Shown here: positions 1-10,734 of the stretch, in pieces
Layout: the number at the start of each line of letters is the position of its first letter
Position numbering within the stretch: the stretch's first letter is position 1
Source of the DNA: Tridacna crocea
Lineage: Eukaryota > Mollusca > Bivalvia > Cardiida > Cardiidae
DNA: 64,000 bases
Reading direction: 5' to 3'
Assembly: GCA_943736015.1 (NCBI GenBank)
Contig: OX031063.1
Span: 6,863,001 to 6,927,000 of the forward strand
The notes under the pieces: generated by a model
Told to the model about the DNA's origin: nothing
Seen by the model: the letters and a program-made list of their open reading frames with translations, nothing else
Databases searched by the model: none
Translations under genes and position numbers: made by a program

Positions 1-439
1 TTGTTCCTTTCTATATTTTATACGAAAAACTTGTACATATTTACTTACAGCATTTAAAAATATTCAATAAATGAATTAATTATAATGTACAATTATTGTA
101 CATTTGAGCCGTTTATTGAACTTATTGAAAATACATAGTCGCTATGATCTCAAAATTTTACCCCTAACTCTGCGCATGCTTGAAAGGCATCTTTGAAAAT
201 GGATTATCTAACAACAAGCGTACTGTATACATGGACATATACTAATATATATATATAAAAATAATAATAAAAATTGCAAATTGCCGTTTACAGAAATTTT
301 TCTAAAGGAAATCTTTATGAAATTCAAGACACTCGTTATCTTTTGTATACTTGTGGTAAAAGTACTTTTTTTCAATTCATATTTTTGCTTATTGATTTTT
401 ATTGCATTGCTTACATCCCTCACTTTTGTTTGCGTCATT

Positions 440-720
440 TTATGTTTCAATATGGATGTTGTTTGTAATTGTGAACTGAGTGATGCTGAAGACGAAGAAA
501 TAGTCGATTCCAGGCCGGAAGGGCCGTACATGTAAGAGCCAATTTTCAAAGAAACTTATCAAGTTTATGATGATGAGGATAAAAGTAACTAATGACGGAA
601 ACGACGATGTTGTACCGGACTTTTCAACGTGTTGAGTATTCCGTGCTATTGAAATACGTCTATTACGGGGCGAACATCGCTTACAGAAATATCATTCTAT
701 ACATGATAAAATTAAGTGTA
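440..720 (+). pseudogene. Degenerate acidic coding remnant
   Basis: From about 470 one frame reads an acidic stretch (SDAEDEEIVDSRPEGPYM), hits a stop at 533, then continues EPIFKETYQVYDDEDKSN. This Asp/Glu-rich composition around a PYM-EP motif looks more like old coding sequence than random AT-rich DNA. It reminds me of the acidic leader of P2X7-C-tail-like proteins that are multiplied in molluscs, but the diagnostic Cys-rich WC..C..C part is not visible downstream. The hydrophobic upstream part of the open frame (281-460) looks like AT-rich chance sequence. Family assignment is a guess. Confidence 0.2.
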
Positions 721-1300
721 TGGTGTAGACTTTGTTTTACGTGAAGCATTTTCAGTAGATTAACGGGCGGGGAAAAAAGACAGTTTCCCGACACTTTTGA
801 AGACATTTCCCCTACACTCAAGTATATGTCAAATAACCTTTTTCTTGACTTTTATGTTAGTTCCAACTATTTGTTGATGAGTCCTTGTTGATATATGTAC
901 CTTGTAAAGAACTCTGTAAACAATGGCGGGTACAAATTTATTCTCTCATGGATGAAGTGTTACACTACAACAGAATGAAATTTGATAAAAGAATATGTTT
1001 CGAGATAATTTAGACTTAATTCTCAAAATTATTTTGAAAATTATTTTAGTTGTATTTCTTACCATACAGAAATACATAAATATCAGAGAGAATGAGAGGG
1101 GATCTACCTGTGTGAAATACTTTTTTGCTGTTACTCTTGTGTACATGATCCATTCAATGACAAAATTTATCATACATGTATAGCCATTGTATGTTCCATA
1201 TAGAGTTTCCCTGTGAAAGTCTTAAACTCTGAATCGTAAAAAGTGGGGAAGGATAGCGTAAATTTGTTGAGTTATGGTTGTCAAAAATTGAAATTTGTTT
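721..1300. other. No recognisable gene or repeat
   Basis: AT-rich sequence with only short open frames on both strands. I see no coding bias, RNA gene or tandem structure here. Confidence 0.5.
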
Positions 1301-1307
1301 ACAACAG

Positions 1308-1409
1308 ACTAGAAAACATTGAGGTAAAAGAAGAAAATGCGGTTACCAGCATTATCTCCTTTTCCTACAATGTTTATAAACATCGTCTGACTTGAGGGTC
1401 GTAAAAACT
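1308..1409. repeat. Hairpin MITE, copy 1
   Basis: Copy of a dispersed palindromic element centred on GAAAATGCGGTTACCAGCATTATC, with flanks AAGAAG.. and ..CTCCTTTTCCTACAATGTTT, and ending in the family's GGGTCGT tail. Other copies lie near 2350, 6640, 7020, 14200, 45530, 49420 and 56560. The family core is GTAGAAAAC-NTTG-GGAAAAGGAGAAAATGCTG folded onto its complement. Confidence 0.6.
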
Positions 1410-1416
1410 ATAGGGA

Positions 1417-2151
1417 TTGGGCACGGAGTGTAGGTAAAAAGCCCACCAGGTGAAAGCCTACAAGGTGAAAAGCCCACTGGACAAAAGCCCACCACCCTTA
1501 AATAAAAATTGGACAAAAGCCCACCAGTACTAAAATTAAATTTATCGTATGTTCAGATGAGTTTATAAGGTGCTCATGCATATTGTGAGTATGCATGTAA
1601 TGATTTTTGAAATAATGACTTTATAAAGCATTTTTTGAGTGACAAGTAAATTTAAGTTTTAATGGTCTCATAAAACTAATACATTTAACATTAAAAGGGT
1701 ACTTTAATATCCATATCCAAACGGTTATAAGTCTTTCTTTTAATATGACTTTTTGTTTTGTATGCAATTATCACATTTTATTGACCATGATGAAATTTAA
1801 ATACTACACAAAAAATACAAAGAAAAGGGAGATATGAAAACAGGAGAATGCGGTCTTAAAGGCAATTGAAGGGAAAAGGTGTAATAAGTCTTTAAATGTA
1901 GAGTTAAATTCATAAAGGTTTCTCAATGAGAATAATTACTGATTGTTGGCCACTCACCAGGAATTCCCACTTTTGCAGAAATGTTTTGTACTAAAAGTCC
2001 TATGGTTTGACTTTTCTTGTTTTAATAAATATAGTCATTTCAAGTAGGAGTGGGCTTTTTGGCTTTTTACCTGGTTGGCTTTTCACCTGGTGGGCTTTTG
2101 TCCTAGTGGGCTTTTCACCTGGTATGCTTTTGTCCATACCCCTTGGGCACG
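1417..2151. mobile_element. Inverted-repeat DNA transposon with 9-bp target duplication
   Basis: The 717-bp body (1426-2142) is bordered on both sides by the identical 9-mer TTGGGCACG (1417-1425 and 2143-2151), which I read as a target-site duplication. Each end is a roughly 100-bp inverted terminal region built from short tandem units of the type AAAGCCCACCAGGTGAAA (1431-1530, complement at 2045-2140). The interior has no coding capacity, so the copy is non-autonomous. A 9-bp duplication with long terminal repeats points to a Mutator-like element. hAT (8 bp) is the alternative. Confidence 0.65.
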
Positions 2152-3760
2152 AGATCTGGTTTACTTCCCAGGAAGCAGTATCCGAAGAGATTAGTACGAG
2201 TTGTATGAACTTGTTTTTCTAGAGATGTAAAATACATGTTTAAATTGAACCAAACGTCAATTATTAATTTAACCGAATTGAAAGCATTATTAGTCAACAA
2301 ATTAAATTTTACTCACATGTTTGGACTTGTCTTTGATGGGTTAAAAACATTGTAGAAAAATGAAAAAAATACTGGTTACCAGCATTTTCTCCTTTATCTA
2401 CAATTTTTTCAAAAGTTATTTTCTTTCTTCACCAGGGTCGTTAAAATAAAGGATTTTTCTCAGGAGCCTAACTAGACGACAGAATAGGAATAGGGAAATA
2501 TCCACAAATCAAAATTGTAAAGACACAATTCAAATTTTGTTCAAAATGCATGTAAGTTGTCAAATGATTTTTAAGAGTGAAATGTCAAAGAGAAATAATG
2601 TATGCTGTAACATGGGTTTACTAATGCAAACAAACATTACAGTGTAAAGTGTTGAGATATGCAAATGTTATGTAACCATTTCCTGTATTGTTTCAACTTG
2701 TCGGTGATGGATTCGTTACATTTATGATCATGACTAAGGGTAAACATATACTGACTTCACCCTTTACCATAAAAACCCTAGATCTAGTTTCCAATACCCA
2801 AAGAAAGATTGTTTGAAAAGAGTTTGGTGATGAAAATGATGTTTGCTGTCCAAAGAAAGATTATTATCCCTTGAAAGTTTAAATCATTTGAACAGTGTCG
2901 ACTTTGTGATTTGCAAAATCTATGTTATGAATTTCGATGAATCTATAATTTTGTTAAATGTTGAAATCATTTGGAGAAGAGAGAAAACGGCATGAATTTC
3001 TCCTTTGTCCAGAGTAAAGCGATATTGTAGAAAAGGGTAAATAGTACGAATAACAATTAATGTTTTCAAATTAAAAGAAAAAAAATACCATGCCTTCCAT
3101 ACGTTTCCTTCTGGAAATTACCGTTGCGGAATGTCTGTCTGTCGGAGTTTTGGTTTAAGGCCTATTTCCTTTCGACTCGGGGTTTCGAATAATGTTGGCA
3201 CAGCCTAAAATTCCTGTAACCAACTTCTTTTGCGAGTGTTGGACTTATTAAAAACTGACTATCATCGAATTATTTCAGACACAATTTCGAATGAACCGAT
3301 GACAAAAAATCCGTCGCTACTGTCCGGTCCCTGTTTAAACGTTTCAAAATCAATAGCTTCCTCCTTTTAAATTCCTTCGGAAATTTGAACATACTAATTA
3401 TATGGGTTCCCGAATCGATGTTGCAGCAATACGCTGCACAATGTACCATTTTTTTCGGCTAATTTCTCTTTTGATACTCAGATATCTGCATCCGCGTTCT
3501 TACTTAATTTCTATTGACGGTATACACAGACTGACTCGACAATGACGTCACGCATGTACGGGAGATAAGCAAATCAGGGGAAGTAAGCCATGTACCATTT
3601 TTCGGGCCGTATATCAGCGTGACAATTAAGCCGTGGTTTATGGCATATTACAGGGTGGTATTTATAAAAATATGGCGGATACATGTTTAACTGACATCAT
3701 TTGCAGCTAATTATAGGAAAAAAAAAGTCTGGTCAAAATATTTTAGGATTTTCCCTTTAA
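2152..3760. other. Intergenic, one hairpin MITE copy
   Basis: Nothing coding is recognised. A diverged copy of the palindromic hairpin family (ATACTGGTTACCAGCATTTTCTCC core) lies at about 2345-2450 and ends in the usual GGGTCGTTAAAA. The rest is AT-rich sequence without visible structure. Confidence 0.5.
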
Positions 3761-3764
3761 ATAA

Positions 3765-5220
3765 AAGCTTTTGGTGATGATTTAGCACATGCTCCAATAT
3801 CATTGTTCACTTTTTTCAACTTCTTGGACAAGTTATCTTTTTTTCACCTGTTCCATCTTTTCAAGTACAACCATATATATTGTGAGGAACTCACGTGGCT
3901 TTTCTACCGTCCATTTGGCACACATTCTCTTTTTCATTTCTTAATGCTACACTATATGGAACGATAACTTTAATTTTATCACAAACACGAACAGTTTTTG
4001 ATAGGCGTCTTGTCCTAAAACATCAGGACTTCTTGTCAACAGTATGCAAGAAGTATCATAGACTTTCTATGGGATCACTCACAGGTTTCAATTTCACAAT
4101 CTTACTGTGATGCAGTTCAATAGTTTCCTGTATGGCTCCAAACCGAATTATATTCGCAATGTCATAGTTTTCATATATAAGTGCTATACCGGTGATTGTT
4201 CCTGTAGCTTTATATGTAAAGTATACCATTGAAACAATTGAACTAATAAATTTAATCCATCAATTTTTAATAAGGTGAATACGTTTAAGCACTGAGGTTT
4301 CGAACGACTGCAAGGATACTAACAACCTCAATTTATCACAGTTAAAGCTAATAATTTCTATTTTAGGTATTCCGACCGGTTCGCTTCTGTTGGTTTCTCA
4401 CTTGTATGCTTCATAAACTCCAACTGTAGGTCTAATTGTATTTAAAATTGCATTTTCATCCCATTTTTGTTGATTCCTTTGTATCTCCTGCATCACCATG
4501 TTTCGACCCCATGTCTTTACATTATATCTGATCACACTAATCGTTTCAAGTTGCTTTAATTTGGAAAAGAGATGCCATGCACAATAACAAATCACTCGAT
4601 CCTCTTCAAGAATTTGCTGTGAAAAATGTTCTTCTCTACCAACGATAGTGGATGCAACCTTTTCAGATTGAATTTAAAGTTTATTTACTAACGTCTGTAA
4701 CCTTTCAGCACAGACGGACACTCAAGGTATTAATTCACTAAATTCAGCGACATCTTTTTCCAAAAGGCAAGATGCAATTTCATTTTCCCTCTGGTAGAAT
4801 TGAAGTGTCGCGAATGCACACCCTTCTAGTATTTCAGGTCTGACGTAAAGATTATACAAATATCGCAAAACGTTGCGAAAGGTGCTGTCAAATACTTTGC
4901 TCACCAGTAACACAAATTCGTCTAAAGCTAAGGCTAAGTATATCGGTGATAAGTTGCATCACAAGTCATTAAGTTTCGAATATCTTGTGTCAGAAAGAAA
5001 ATACTCACACACACAACTCCGTCTTGCTTCTTGAATCTCAGGTTCCGACACCGAACTAGAATTTCAAACAAAATTATTACCTTTTGAATAAATTAACGAG
5101 AAAGATTAATTTACATTTTACTCTCTTTTCCCAGATCCACAAAATTTAATATTACTTTAAGCTTTCTGCTCCTGTACGAATCGAATCGCTCATTTACACT
5201 TCACTTGTAACACCTTTCGA
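3765..5220 (-). pseudogene. Decayed spliced gene of unknown family
   Basis: Read on the minus strand, a short first exon starts at ATG 5192-5190 (MSDSIRTGAESL) and ends in a GTAATA donor. An 85-100 bp intron ends in TTCTAG, and a phase-2 junction at about 5055 opens a single frame that runs to 3891 without indels. Over 388 codons it has only seven internal stops: TGA at 4959, 4722, 4398, 4260, 4056 and 4023, and TAA at 4674. AT-rich noncoding DNA of that length should hold about 20 or more, mostly TAA. After 3891 the frame shifts into a Lys-rich, coiled-coil-like tail ending near 3767. The product is not recognised. A QKWDENAIL motif (codons near 4450) recalls protein phosphatase inhibitor 2, but the context does not fit. 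Each stop is one C-to-T change from Arg or Gln. Confidence 0.5.
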
Positions 5221-5447
5221 AGACTGCACCCTCCATGTGAGTGTTTTCTTTATATACTGCTATTTTCCCGCCAAAAGCGATAAAACTTGCATGAATAATG
5301 TGAAGCTAATGATTTCGGGGCTCACGCACATTTTCTAAAAAAAAGGAGCCGAGAAATCAGAAAAGAGCAGAAAGGAGCATAAACATGAACAAACTAGGGT
5401 TATATGGCTTTCGTGTACTTCACGACACCAGTCACGTGATCTCAAAC
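5200..5447. promoter_or_regulatory. Possible bidirectional promoter region
   Basis: This gap separates the decayed minus-strand gene from a plus-strand ATG at 5448. It contains an E2F-like site TTTCCCGCCAAAA (about 5263-5275) and an E-box CACGTG next to the plus-strand start. CpG is locally more frequent than in the surroundings. An E2F-like site would fit a cell-cycle gene, but this is inference from motif resemblance only. Confidence 0.3.
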
Positions 5448-5534
5448 ATGACGGCGCCCTATGAATCGGTTAGCAACAACAAGAACAGCTACAGTAATGA
5501 GCAACGTATCGCTGAAATATACCAACGTAGTTAA
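5448..5534 (+). CDS. Small hypothetical ORF or first-exon relic
   Basis: ATG at 5448 sits in a good context (AAACATGACGGC) and opens 28 codons (MTAPYESVSN... to ..AEIYQRS, TAA at 5532). The stretch is CpG-rich compared with the neighbouring DNA. No splice donor is obvious before the stop, so it may be a truncated first exon of a lost gene divergent from the pseudogene at 3765-5220. No family recognised. Confidence 0.25.
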   Translation: MTAPYESVSNNKNSYSNEQRIAEIYQRS

Positions 5535-5714
5535 TAGACTTATGCACAAAGCGTTTGTCATGGAAACTGTATCTAATCAACGCGCCGACGCACTGAAGGC
5601 AGCGGGTTTGTGCCACTTACAGATCTCATTATTTTCTTTGCTCAAGTTTCCGTTATACTTGACTCTTAAAATCTAAAAAAATAAAAAGGTGTCTTAATCG
5701 ATCTGCAAACAGTA

Positions 5715-5780
5715 TATACCTAGGTCAGCCTGTGCAGACGGTCAGCCTGTGCAGTTTGCACAGGTTGACCTGGGCTGAAG
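5715..5780. repeat. AGCCTGTGCA hairpin repeat
   Basis: Contains the palindrome CAGCCTGTGCAGTTTGCACA followed by GGTTGACCTGGGC, preceded by a tandem copy of GGTCAGCCTGTGCAGA. Diverged copies occur at about 8369-8440 (CTGCACGGAATGCACAAGCT) and 43115-43165. I associate this motif with a family common in bivalve DNA. Confidence 0.5.
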
Positions 5781-6639
5781 CTTTTCGCCATTGGTCAATT
5801 TTCTGTACTTCGAAGGATCGGTCTACCCAAAAACGAATCGGGTTGTTAAAAGAAAAAGCTATTATGGATCAAAAATTATTTATGTCTTGCTTGGTATAAT
5901 CCATCACGAGGATGCAAGAGGCCCCCTTTTGCCACAGCACAGCTCATTTGTTTGTGGCTAAAATAAAGATATAATCTAGTACATGAGCACAAACAGAAAA
6001 CAAGAACTTGAATAAATGATATTTATCCTTTCCAAAACAATCCCAAGTTTTTACGACCCTGTGGAAGAGGCCTTTACAGACATTTGTGGAAATGGAGAAA
6101 GTGCATCTATCCAATATTTTCTGTCTTATCAATCTGTAACATTTATACAATTCTTGAAAGGTATCTTAGAGTACTGAAAACCAGTTTTAAAATAATTGTG
6201 AGGTTTTACAGCTCAAAATCCTTGTAGGCCAAGTAATATGCTTTATTAAAGTTTTGCCGATCCCTTCAACGGAGTTGATAGCTCAAAAACTTGAAATCAG
6301 GGTCGCCGGTTTAAATTTCCAGCATGGTCCAGTTGTCATTTATGCCAAGTTGTTATTCAGTGCATGACTGAAAGGAAACTTGTTAGAATGTCCAAATTCA
6401 TGAACAGCAACCGCTGAAGTAGAAGCAACAACTAATACTTAATCTGCACGTTTACAAATTTATTTTTAAATCGAACATTTTTACTAGCCTGCTAAAGAAG
6501 TCCAAAGAGAAGTTTGTGAGAAGTGGGGAAATTGCCTGTAATAAGCAAGTTCACATTTTTCCACAATGTTTTTCACCATATTAGACTGTTTGATTTACAG
6601 ATAATCATTTCATGAGCATACTCTTAACTCATTACTACA

Positions 6640-6830
6640 CAAGGAAATTTTAGACCAGTCCAAATTCAAAGCATTTGCAGATAACGAATTCGACATTCAG
6701 ATAGTTCATTTTTTTCTGAAAGAATAGAAAAAAATGTTGGAAAAGGAGGAAATGCCGGTAACCAGTATTTTCTCCTTTTCCAACAATGTTTTCAGAGGGC
6801 CTCTACCCAAGGGTCGTTAAGTGTTCATTG
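6640..6830 (+). repeat. Hairpin MITE, copy 3 (longer)
   Basis: Starts with the family leader TTAGACCAGTCCAAATTCAA and AGCATTTGCAGATAACGAATT, then the palindromic core GGAAAAGGAGGAAATGCCGG / GTAACCAGTATTTTCTCCTT, and ends in CCCAAGGGTCGTTAAG. This copy and the one at 49420 show that the full unit is about 180 bp. Confidence 0.6.
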
Positions 6831-6884
6831 TGTGGCAGAAATACCCTGTTCAGCAAACTTTCTCTTATGTGATTTATTGCCTCT

Positions 6885-7010
6885 TACCTCTGATGTCTGG
6901 TTTGGAAAGAAAGCTGTGTCGGTACTGGTCACTGGTGTGAGAAAGCCAAGAAACACGTGCATAGGTGCAGTGGCTGCTGTTATATGACCCAAGCGGTTTA
7001 AATTGCATTA
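6885..7010 (+). repeat. SINE 3' tail, partial copy
   Basis: TTTGGAAAGAAAGCTGTGTC, GAGAAAGCCAAGAAACACGTG, ATAGGTGCAGT and a final TTAAATTGCATTAAATGCTA match the 3' half of the tRNA-derived SINE at 29740-30055 and another fragment at 39055-39200. The tRNA-like head is missing. Confidence 0.45.
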
Positions 7011-7019
7011 AATGCTAAT

Positions 7020-7195
7020 AAATTATACTGAAAGAAGCCATTTGCAGACAAAAAATTTAACATGGCTCAAATAACAGCGTACATTTTTGATAGGGTAGAA
7101 AACTTTGTTGGAAAAGGAGAAAATGCTGCTTACCAGCATTTTCTCCCATTCCTACAATGTTTGTAAAAAGTTCTAAGGGTCGTTAAAACTGGGAA
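7020..7195 (+). repeat. Hairpin MITE, copy 4
   Basis: Second adjacent copy of the palindromic family: AGCCATTTGCAGACAAAAAA leader, GGGTAGAAAACTTTGTTGGA, then the core AGGAGAAAATGCTGCTTACC AGCATTTTCTCC and the tail CTAAGGGTCGTTAAAAC. A reverse-oriented leader fragment follows at 7290-7340. Confidence 0.6.
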
Positions 7196-7385
7196 TTGTG
7201 TTGTACAAGTAAAAGTAAAACATAATCAGCATTTATAACTACTTTTAACTCTTTATCACACCCTATAAAATAAAAATGGTACCATTTGAGCCACAATGAA
7301 ATTGTTGTCTGCAAATGCTTTCAATTTGAACACAGCTGAAATTTTGTCGTCTGCTAAAGGCTTAATCCTACTGCTGGTGACTTTT

Positions 7386-7422
7386 CGTGTAACATCGCCT
7401 TTGACGATAAAAGGCGATGTTA
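7386..7422. repeat. Hairpin TGTAACATCGCCTTT
   Basis: TGTAACATCGCCTT and its complement AAGGCGATGTTACA are separated by a short loop (TGACGATAA). The right arm plus four more bases (AAAGGCGATGTTACACAA) occurs once more as an isolated half-site at 12612-12629, so this is a dispersed motif and not a local accident. Confidence 0.5.
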
Positions 7423-7520
7423 CACAAATCCCATTAGGGTGCCCTATGCTCAAAATTCATCATGCAAACAGACACCGATAAAAACGTTTGCTCTGAAAAT
7501 ATTTTCTTTTGCACTTTCTC

Positions 7521-7925
7521 CACACTGGAGAGACCTTACGAACTTGCTCCTGGTCGACGTTACTGTCCCTGTCAATTTTACGTACCCGTTCGAGTAAAAA
7601 ACATGGCTGCGCCCACAAGATTACACAAGGTAAGCACAAAAACATAATTTTTTTAACATGTTATTGAATAGATATGCAGTTGCAGGTTGTCGCACGGAAT
7701 GTCTGGGATGTCAGTGCACGTTAATCTCTAGTTCTCTTGGTGGTTAATCGTTTGTTGGAGACGTTTAATCCAACAAAGTTTCGCCGGGGACTACGATTTC
7801 TGAAAAAACACTACTTGGAGTCTCCAAAAACCCTTGTAAAACATATACACTCAATATTCTGAAGTGTGTGCCGTGTCAGATGACCAATACAGTGATTATC
7901 CTCAGCACTATAAACCGATAAAAAA
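7521..7925 (+). repeat. Outer inverted repeat, left arm
   Basis: Pairs in reverse complement with 11085-11496. From 7521 to about 7650 the match is nearly perfect (I see two mismatches in the aligned core). From 7660 to 7925 it falls to an estimated three quarters of positions. A second weaker pair (8690-8830 with 10735-10870) lies inside, and a third pair is at 10198-10393 / 10508-10665. The set forms a nested inverted structure of about 4 kb. Confidence 0.65.
7603..7629 (+). CDS. Putative nine-codon first exon, left copy
   Basis: ATG at 7603 in the context AAACATGGCTGCG encodes MAAPTRLHK and runs straight into a strong donor, CAAG|GTAAGC. The mirror-image copy at 11414-11388 encodes the same nine residues with one synonymous difference (ACA/ACC) and the same donor. 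The block conserved between arms covers about 80 bp of 5'UTR-like sequence, the exon and the donor. The downstream exon was not found. The antisense reading is also open, so the coding strand is not settled. Confidence 0.35.
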
Positions 7926-8276
7926 TCAAATTGCAGTTATTCTGGGATATTTTGCCATTTTTACATTACAACGTAAGATGCTCCTACAGTCAATACAACG
8001 ATTCAGCTTCTGAGCTGAAAATACGGTAAGCGTATGGGTTTGTGTTACAGTGAACAATTTTGTTATTAAGTTGGTCAAGATTCTATATTAATCATCGTAG
8101 TCACAGTCGTAATGTAGTTAAATAAATACTTGAATGGAAGTACAATTCTACAACACATTGAACTCTTCTTTCTATCAATAGGCCTAATGTTACTGGGCAT
8201 GTTCAGGCGATCTCGGGTTCTCTTTTTCTATCCCCAATTTTATTAAGCTGGCAGAATCAGACACCCATCGTCAAAA

Positions 8277-8312
8277 GAGAGAGAGAGAGACACAGAGATA
8301 GAGAGAGAGGGG
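8277..8312. repeat. GA-rich microsatellite
   Basis: Imperfect (GA)n ending in GAGAGAGGGGG, with CACAGAGATA interruptions. Confidence 0.9.
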
Positions 8313-8689
8313 GTATCATTAGGTAGACTGGTCCTTGAACATACAGAAAATTGACCTAAAGCGAAAAGTCTTGGTCCACTTCCGCCTGCACGGAATGCAC
8401 AAGCTGACCTGGGCAGATTCTTTCCGCAGATGCATTATGCCCCCTTTCCACAGAGTACCGCTGATCAATATTTAAAGCATAGTATTAGATATTAATTGTT
8501 ACTTTTAGGTGTGCCGCTTACAAGGCATACGAATGGTTGGTCGTTGATGATCATTATTATTAAATCATATTCACAAAAACGAGTCTCTTGATGACGATAT
8601 CGAAGATGGTATTTATAATAGTTATGGATCTTCTGCAAGATAGTTATGATAGATATCCTTTGCCTGATACTGTCTGTCATCAAGCTCTT

Positions 8690-8830
8690 CATCTATATCA
8701 CAGGAATTTGACATTCTATAACCAAAATAAATGATCAAATATGAAAAAAAATATCTCCCCTATATAATGTAAACACAAGGACTGCAACGTCTCGATTGTT
8801 TCATTCAAAATCCTAGAAATGCGCTCAACT
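8690..8830 (+). repeat. Middle inverted repeat, left arm
   Basis: The segment with GACATTCTATAACCAAAATA, ATCTCCCCTATATAATGTAA and CTGCAACGTCTCGATTG is matched in reverse complement by 10735-10870. It lies inside the outer arms in the same nested order. Confidence 0.6.
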
Positions 8831-9098
8831 GTCTCATAGGAATACGGAAGTTGCGCCTATATTTTTTGCAAATCTTTCTAAAACTAAAACAAAAGAAAAG
8901 TGAATTTAGGTATTCTCGTATTTTGTGAATATTATTATTGATTGTATGCGTTAGAATCTAATTTTAACATCGGTATTCGGGAATGTTTCTCGATCATACA
9001 TTGATAAAATGCGACTTTATATCCGAGATATTGTGATTGAATCATCGGGACAGAGCCATAAATTAAACTGCTCATTGCAGGAAGTCCTTGTATCTATC

Positions 9099-9300
9099 CC
9101 TTAGTGGTGGGCAGATGATCGACTATAGTCGAAAGTCATTTGGTTTTGGCTTCCGATTCCGATAATCGATTGAGAAAACCCGGAATCGATTGTAGTCGAT
9201 TCTTGAACTCGCTTGGTGCCTAAACTTGAATTCTTGGTTTTGTGACTATCATTAATCACAATCTTCGATTGAACAGTGGATAACAAACATCAAAATTGGC
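9099..9300 (+). mobile_element. Possible hAT-type MITE fragment
   Basis: TTAGTGGTGGGCAGATGATC followed by repeated partial palindromes built on AATCGATT and GATTCCGATAATCGATTG. The start resembles hAT termini of the CAGTGGTGGGC type. The other end and a target duplication were not identified, so this is tentative. Confidence 0.3.
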
Positions 9301-9927
9301 CGGAAAAAAGGAGAAAGAAATTTTTGTCCATGGATTCTTTGACAAAACTTGACAACTCGGCACGCTTCTCATTTGATCCCTGAGTCCGGGTTTTGAGACT
9401 TGGAAATTTGAAATGATCTGTCTTTGACAGTGGAAAATATCTGACGCATGAAATTATCGTCCAGAGCTTCATAAAATTTAGCTTGCGTACATCCGGCAGA
9501 AAATTGGGCTAAACACGTTCAGTATAAAATGCGAAGGACACGCGGACGATAATGAGGTTGTCGAGTCATTTATGACAGAGTAACAAAGGTGTTATTTCTC
9601 TTACCTAGTGTAAAGTGACAGATTTTTTAATTTATTTGCTATTTAAACTGACTGGATGATGTCAAATCATGTAGCAATACTTCTCCAAAAATTAATTGTC
9701 ACGAAAAAATAGATCGCCAAAAAAGCGTGAAAACCCATGACAATACAATGAGCAGCTTGGCCTCGTCCGATCAGGGAGACTTCAAACTATCTTCTTATCA
9801 ATAATAATGAATTTATACAGTAAATTTACACAAATCTCTGAATAAAGCAATAAGTGAAAGCTAAATTCCGTTCATGAGTGAAAAAAATGTTGTTTTATGA
9901 AATGAAAATATAGATCTATAGCAGACA

Positions 9928-9953
9928 GGTGGGGGGTGGGGGTGGGGGCGGGG
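9928..9953 (+). other. G-tract cluster (G-quadruplex candidate)
   Basis: Five runs of two to six G separated by single T or C bases within 26 bp. At least four runs of three or more G satisfy the usual quadruplex pattern on the plus strand. Confidence 0.7.
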
Positions 9954-10197
9954 TTTGAAGTCGTCGTCTGCAAATGCTTTAAATACCGGTATGTCTGATT
10001 GTTTTTTGTATATGGAAAAATGAACAGTATTCATTATTCATGTGCTAAAACAATAAAACAGAATAAAGTGCTTTACTTGAAATCTTTATAACGTCTCATC
10101 TGAAGATTTAAATGTCTCATTACTTTTGAAAATGTCCCATTGGTTTTCAAAGACAGGAACCATTGTCTCATTGAAATAAATTCTTTACCGATCACTG

Positions 10198-10393
10198 TTA
10201 GCCTAGCGATAGAAAACACAAAAATGTACCTGCCACATTCGGCGATTCCTCAGTAGACACCTTTTAACCGGAAATATCCGTCATGTATTACATTTTTTTT
10301 TTACAATTTCTATCCATCGAGGAGGCCATTCGCTGACGTCACAGGATTCCCAGGAAGGGCCAGGAGGTGTATTTTCGGATTATGTATTAGAGT
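10198..10393 (+). repeat. Inner inverted repeat, left arm
   Basis: TAGCCTAGCGATAGAAAACA, GATTCCTCAGTAGACACC, TTTTAACCGGA, AGGAGGCCATTCGCTGACGTCAC and GGATTATGTATTA are mirrored at 10508-10665. The left arm has about 30 extra bases after CCGGA. The loop is about 115 bp, so the unit is a foldback element nested at the centre of the larger inverted repeat. Confidence 0.7.
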
Positions 10394-10507
10394 CAAATAT
10401 CTTTTCTTTAAAAGATAATACGGTCAAATACTTTTGTTAGTTACTTCTATTAAGTATCATGTGATGTCCATAAATATAATTATCTTAAAAACGAAAAAAA
10501 TAACAGT

Positions 10508-10665
10508 AATGTGTAATCCAAAAATACGTTTCCTGGCTCTTCCCGTGACGTCAGCGAATGGCCTCCTCGATGAATAGAAATTGTCTCCGGTTAAAAGGTG
10601 TCTACTGAGGAATCGTCTAATGCCGCAGGTATATTTTTGTATTGTCTATCGCTAGGCTATTTAAA
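10508..10665 (-). repeat. Inner inverted repeat, right arm
   Basis: Reverse complement partner of 10198-10393, including TGACGTCAGCGAATGGCCTC and TTAAAAGGTGTCTACTGAGG. Both arms carry the palindromic CRE-type octamer TGACGTCA. Confidence 0.7.
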
Positions 10666-10734
10666 GGAAATTATGATCAATGTTTGTTTCGTGGGTGATT
10701 TTGGGTAAGAAAGGCTGTCTTGTGCCGTCGCTTG

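Noticed and set aside
281-460. Hydrophobic 60-residue open frame as a membrane protein
   Set aside because: The Phe/Leu/Ile-rich composition is what T-rich DNA gives, and there is no supporting context.
4400-4500. Protein phosphatase inhibitor 2, from the QKWDENAIL motif
   Set aside because: The surrounding residues do not match that short protein, and the frame is much longer than the family.
3891-4961. Recoding of TGA (selenocysteine) in the minus-strand frame
   Set aside because: One stop is TAA, no SECIS-like hairpin was noticed, and a frameshift follows downstream. C-to-T decay is simpler.
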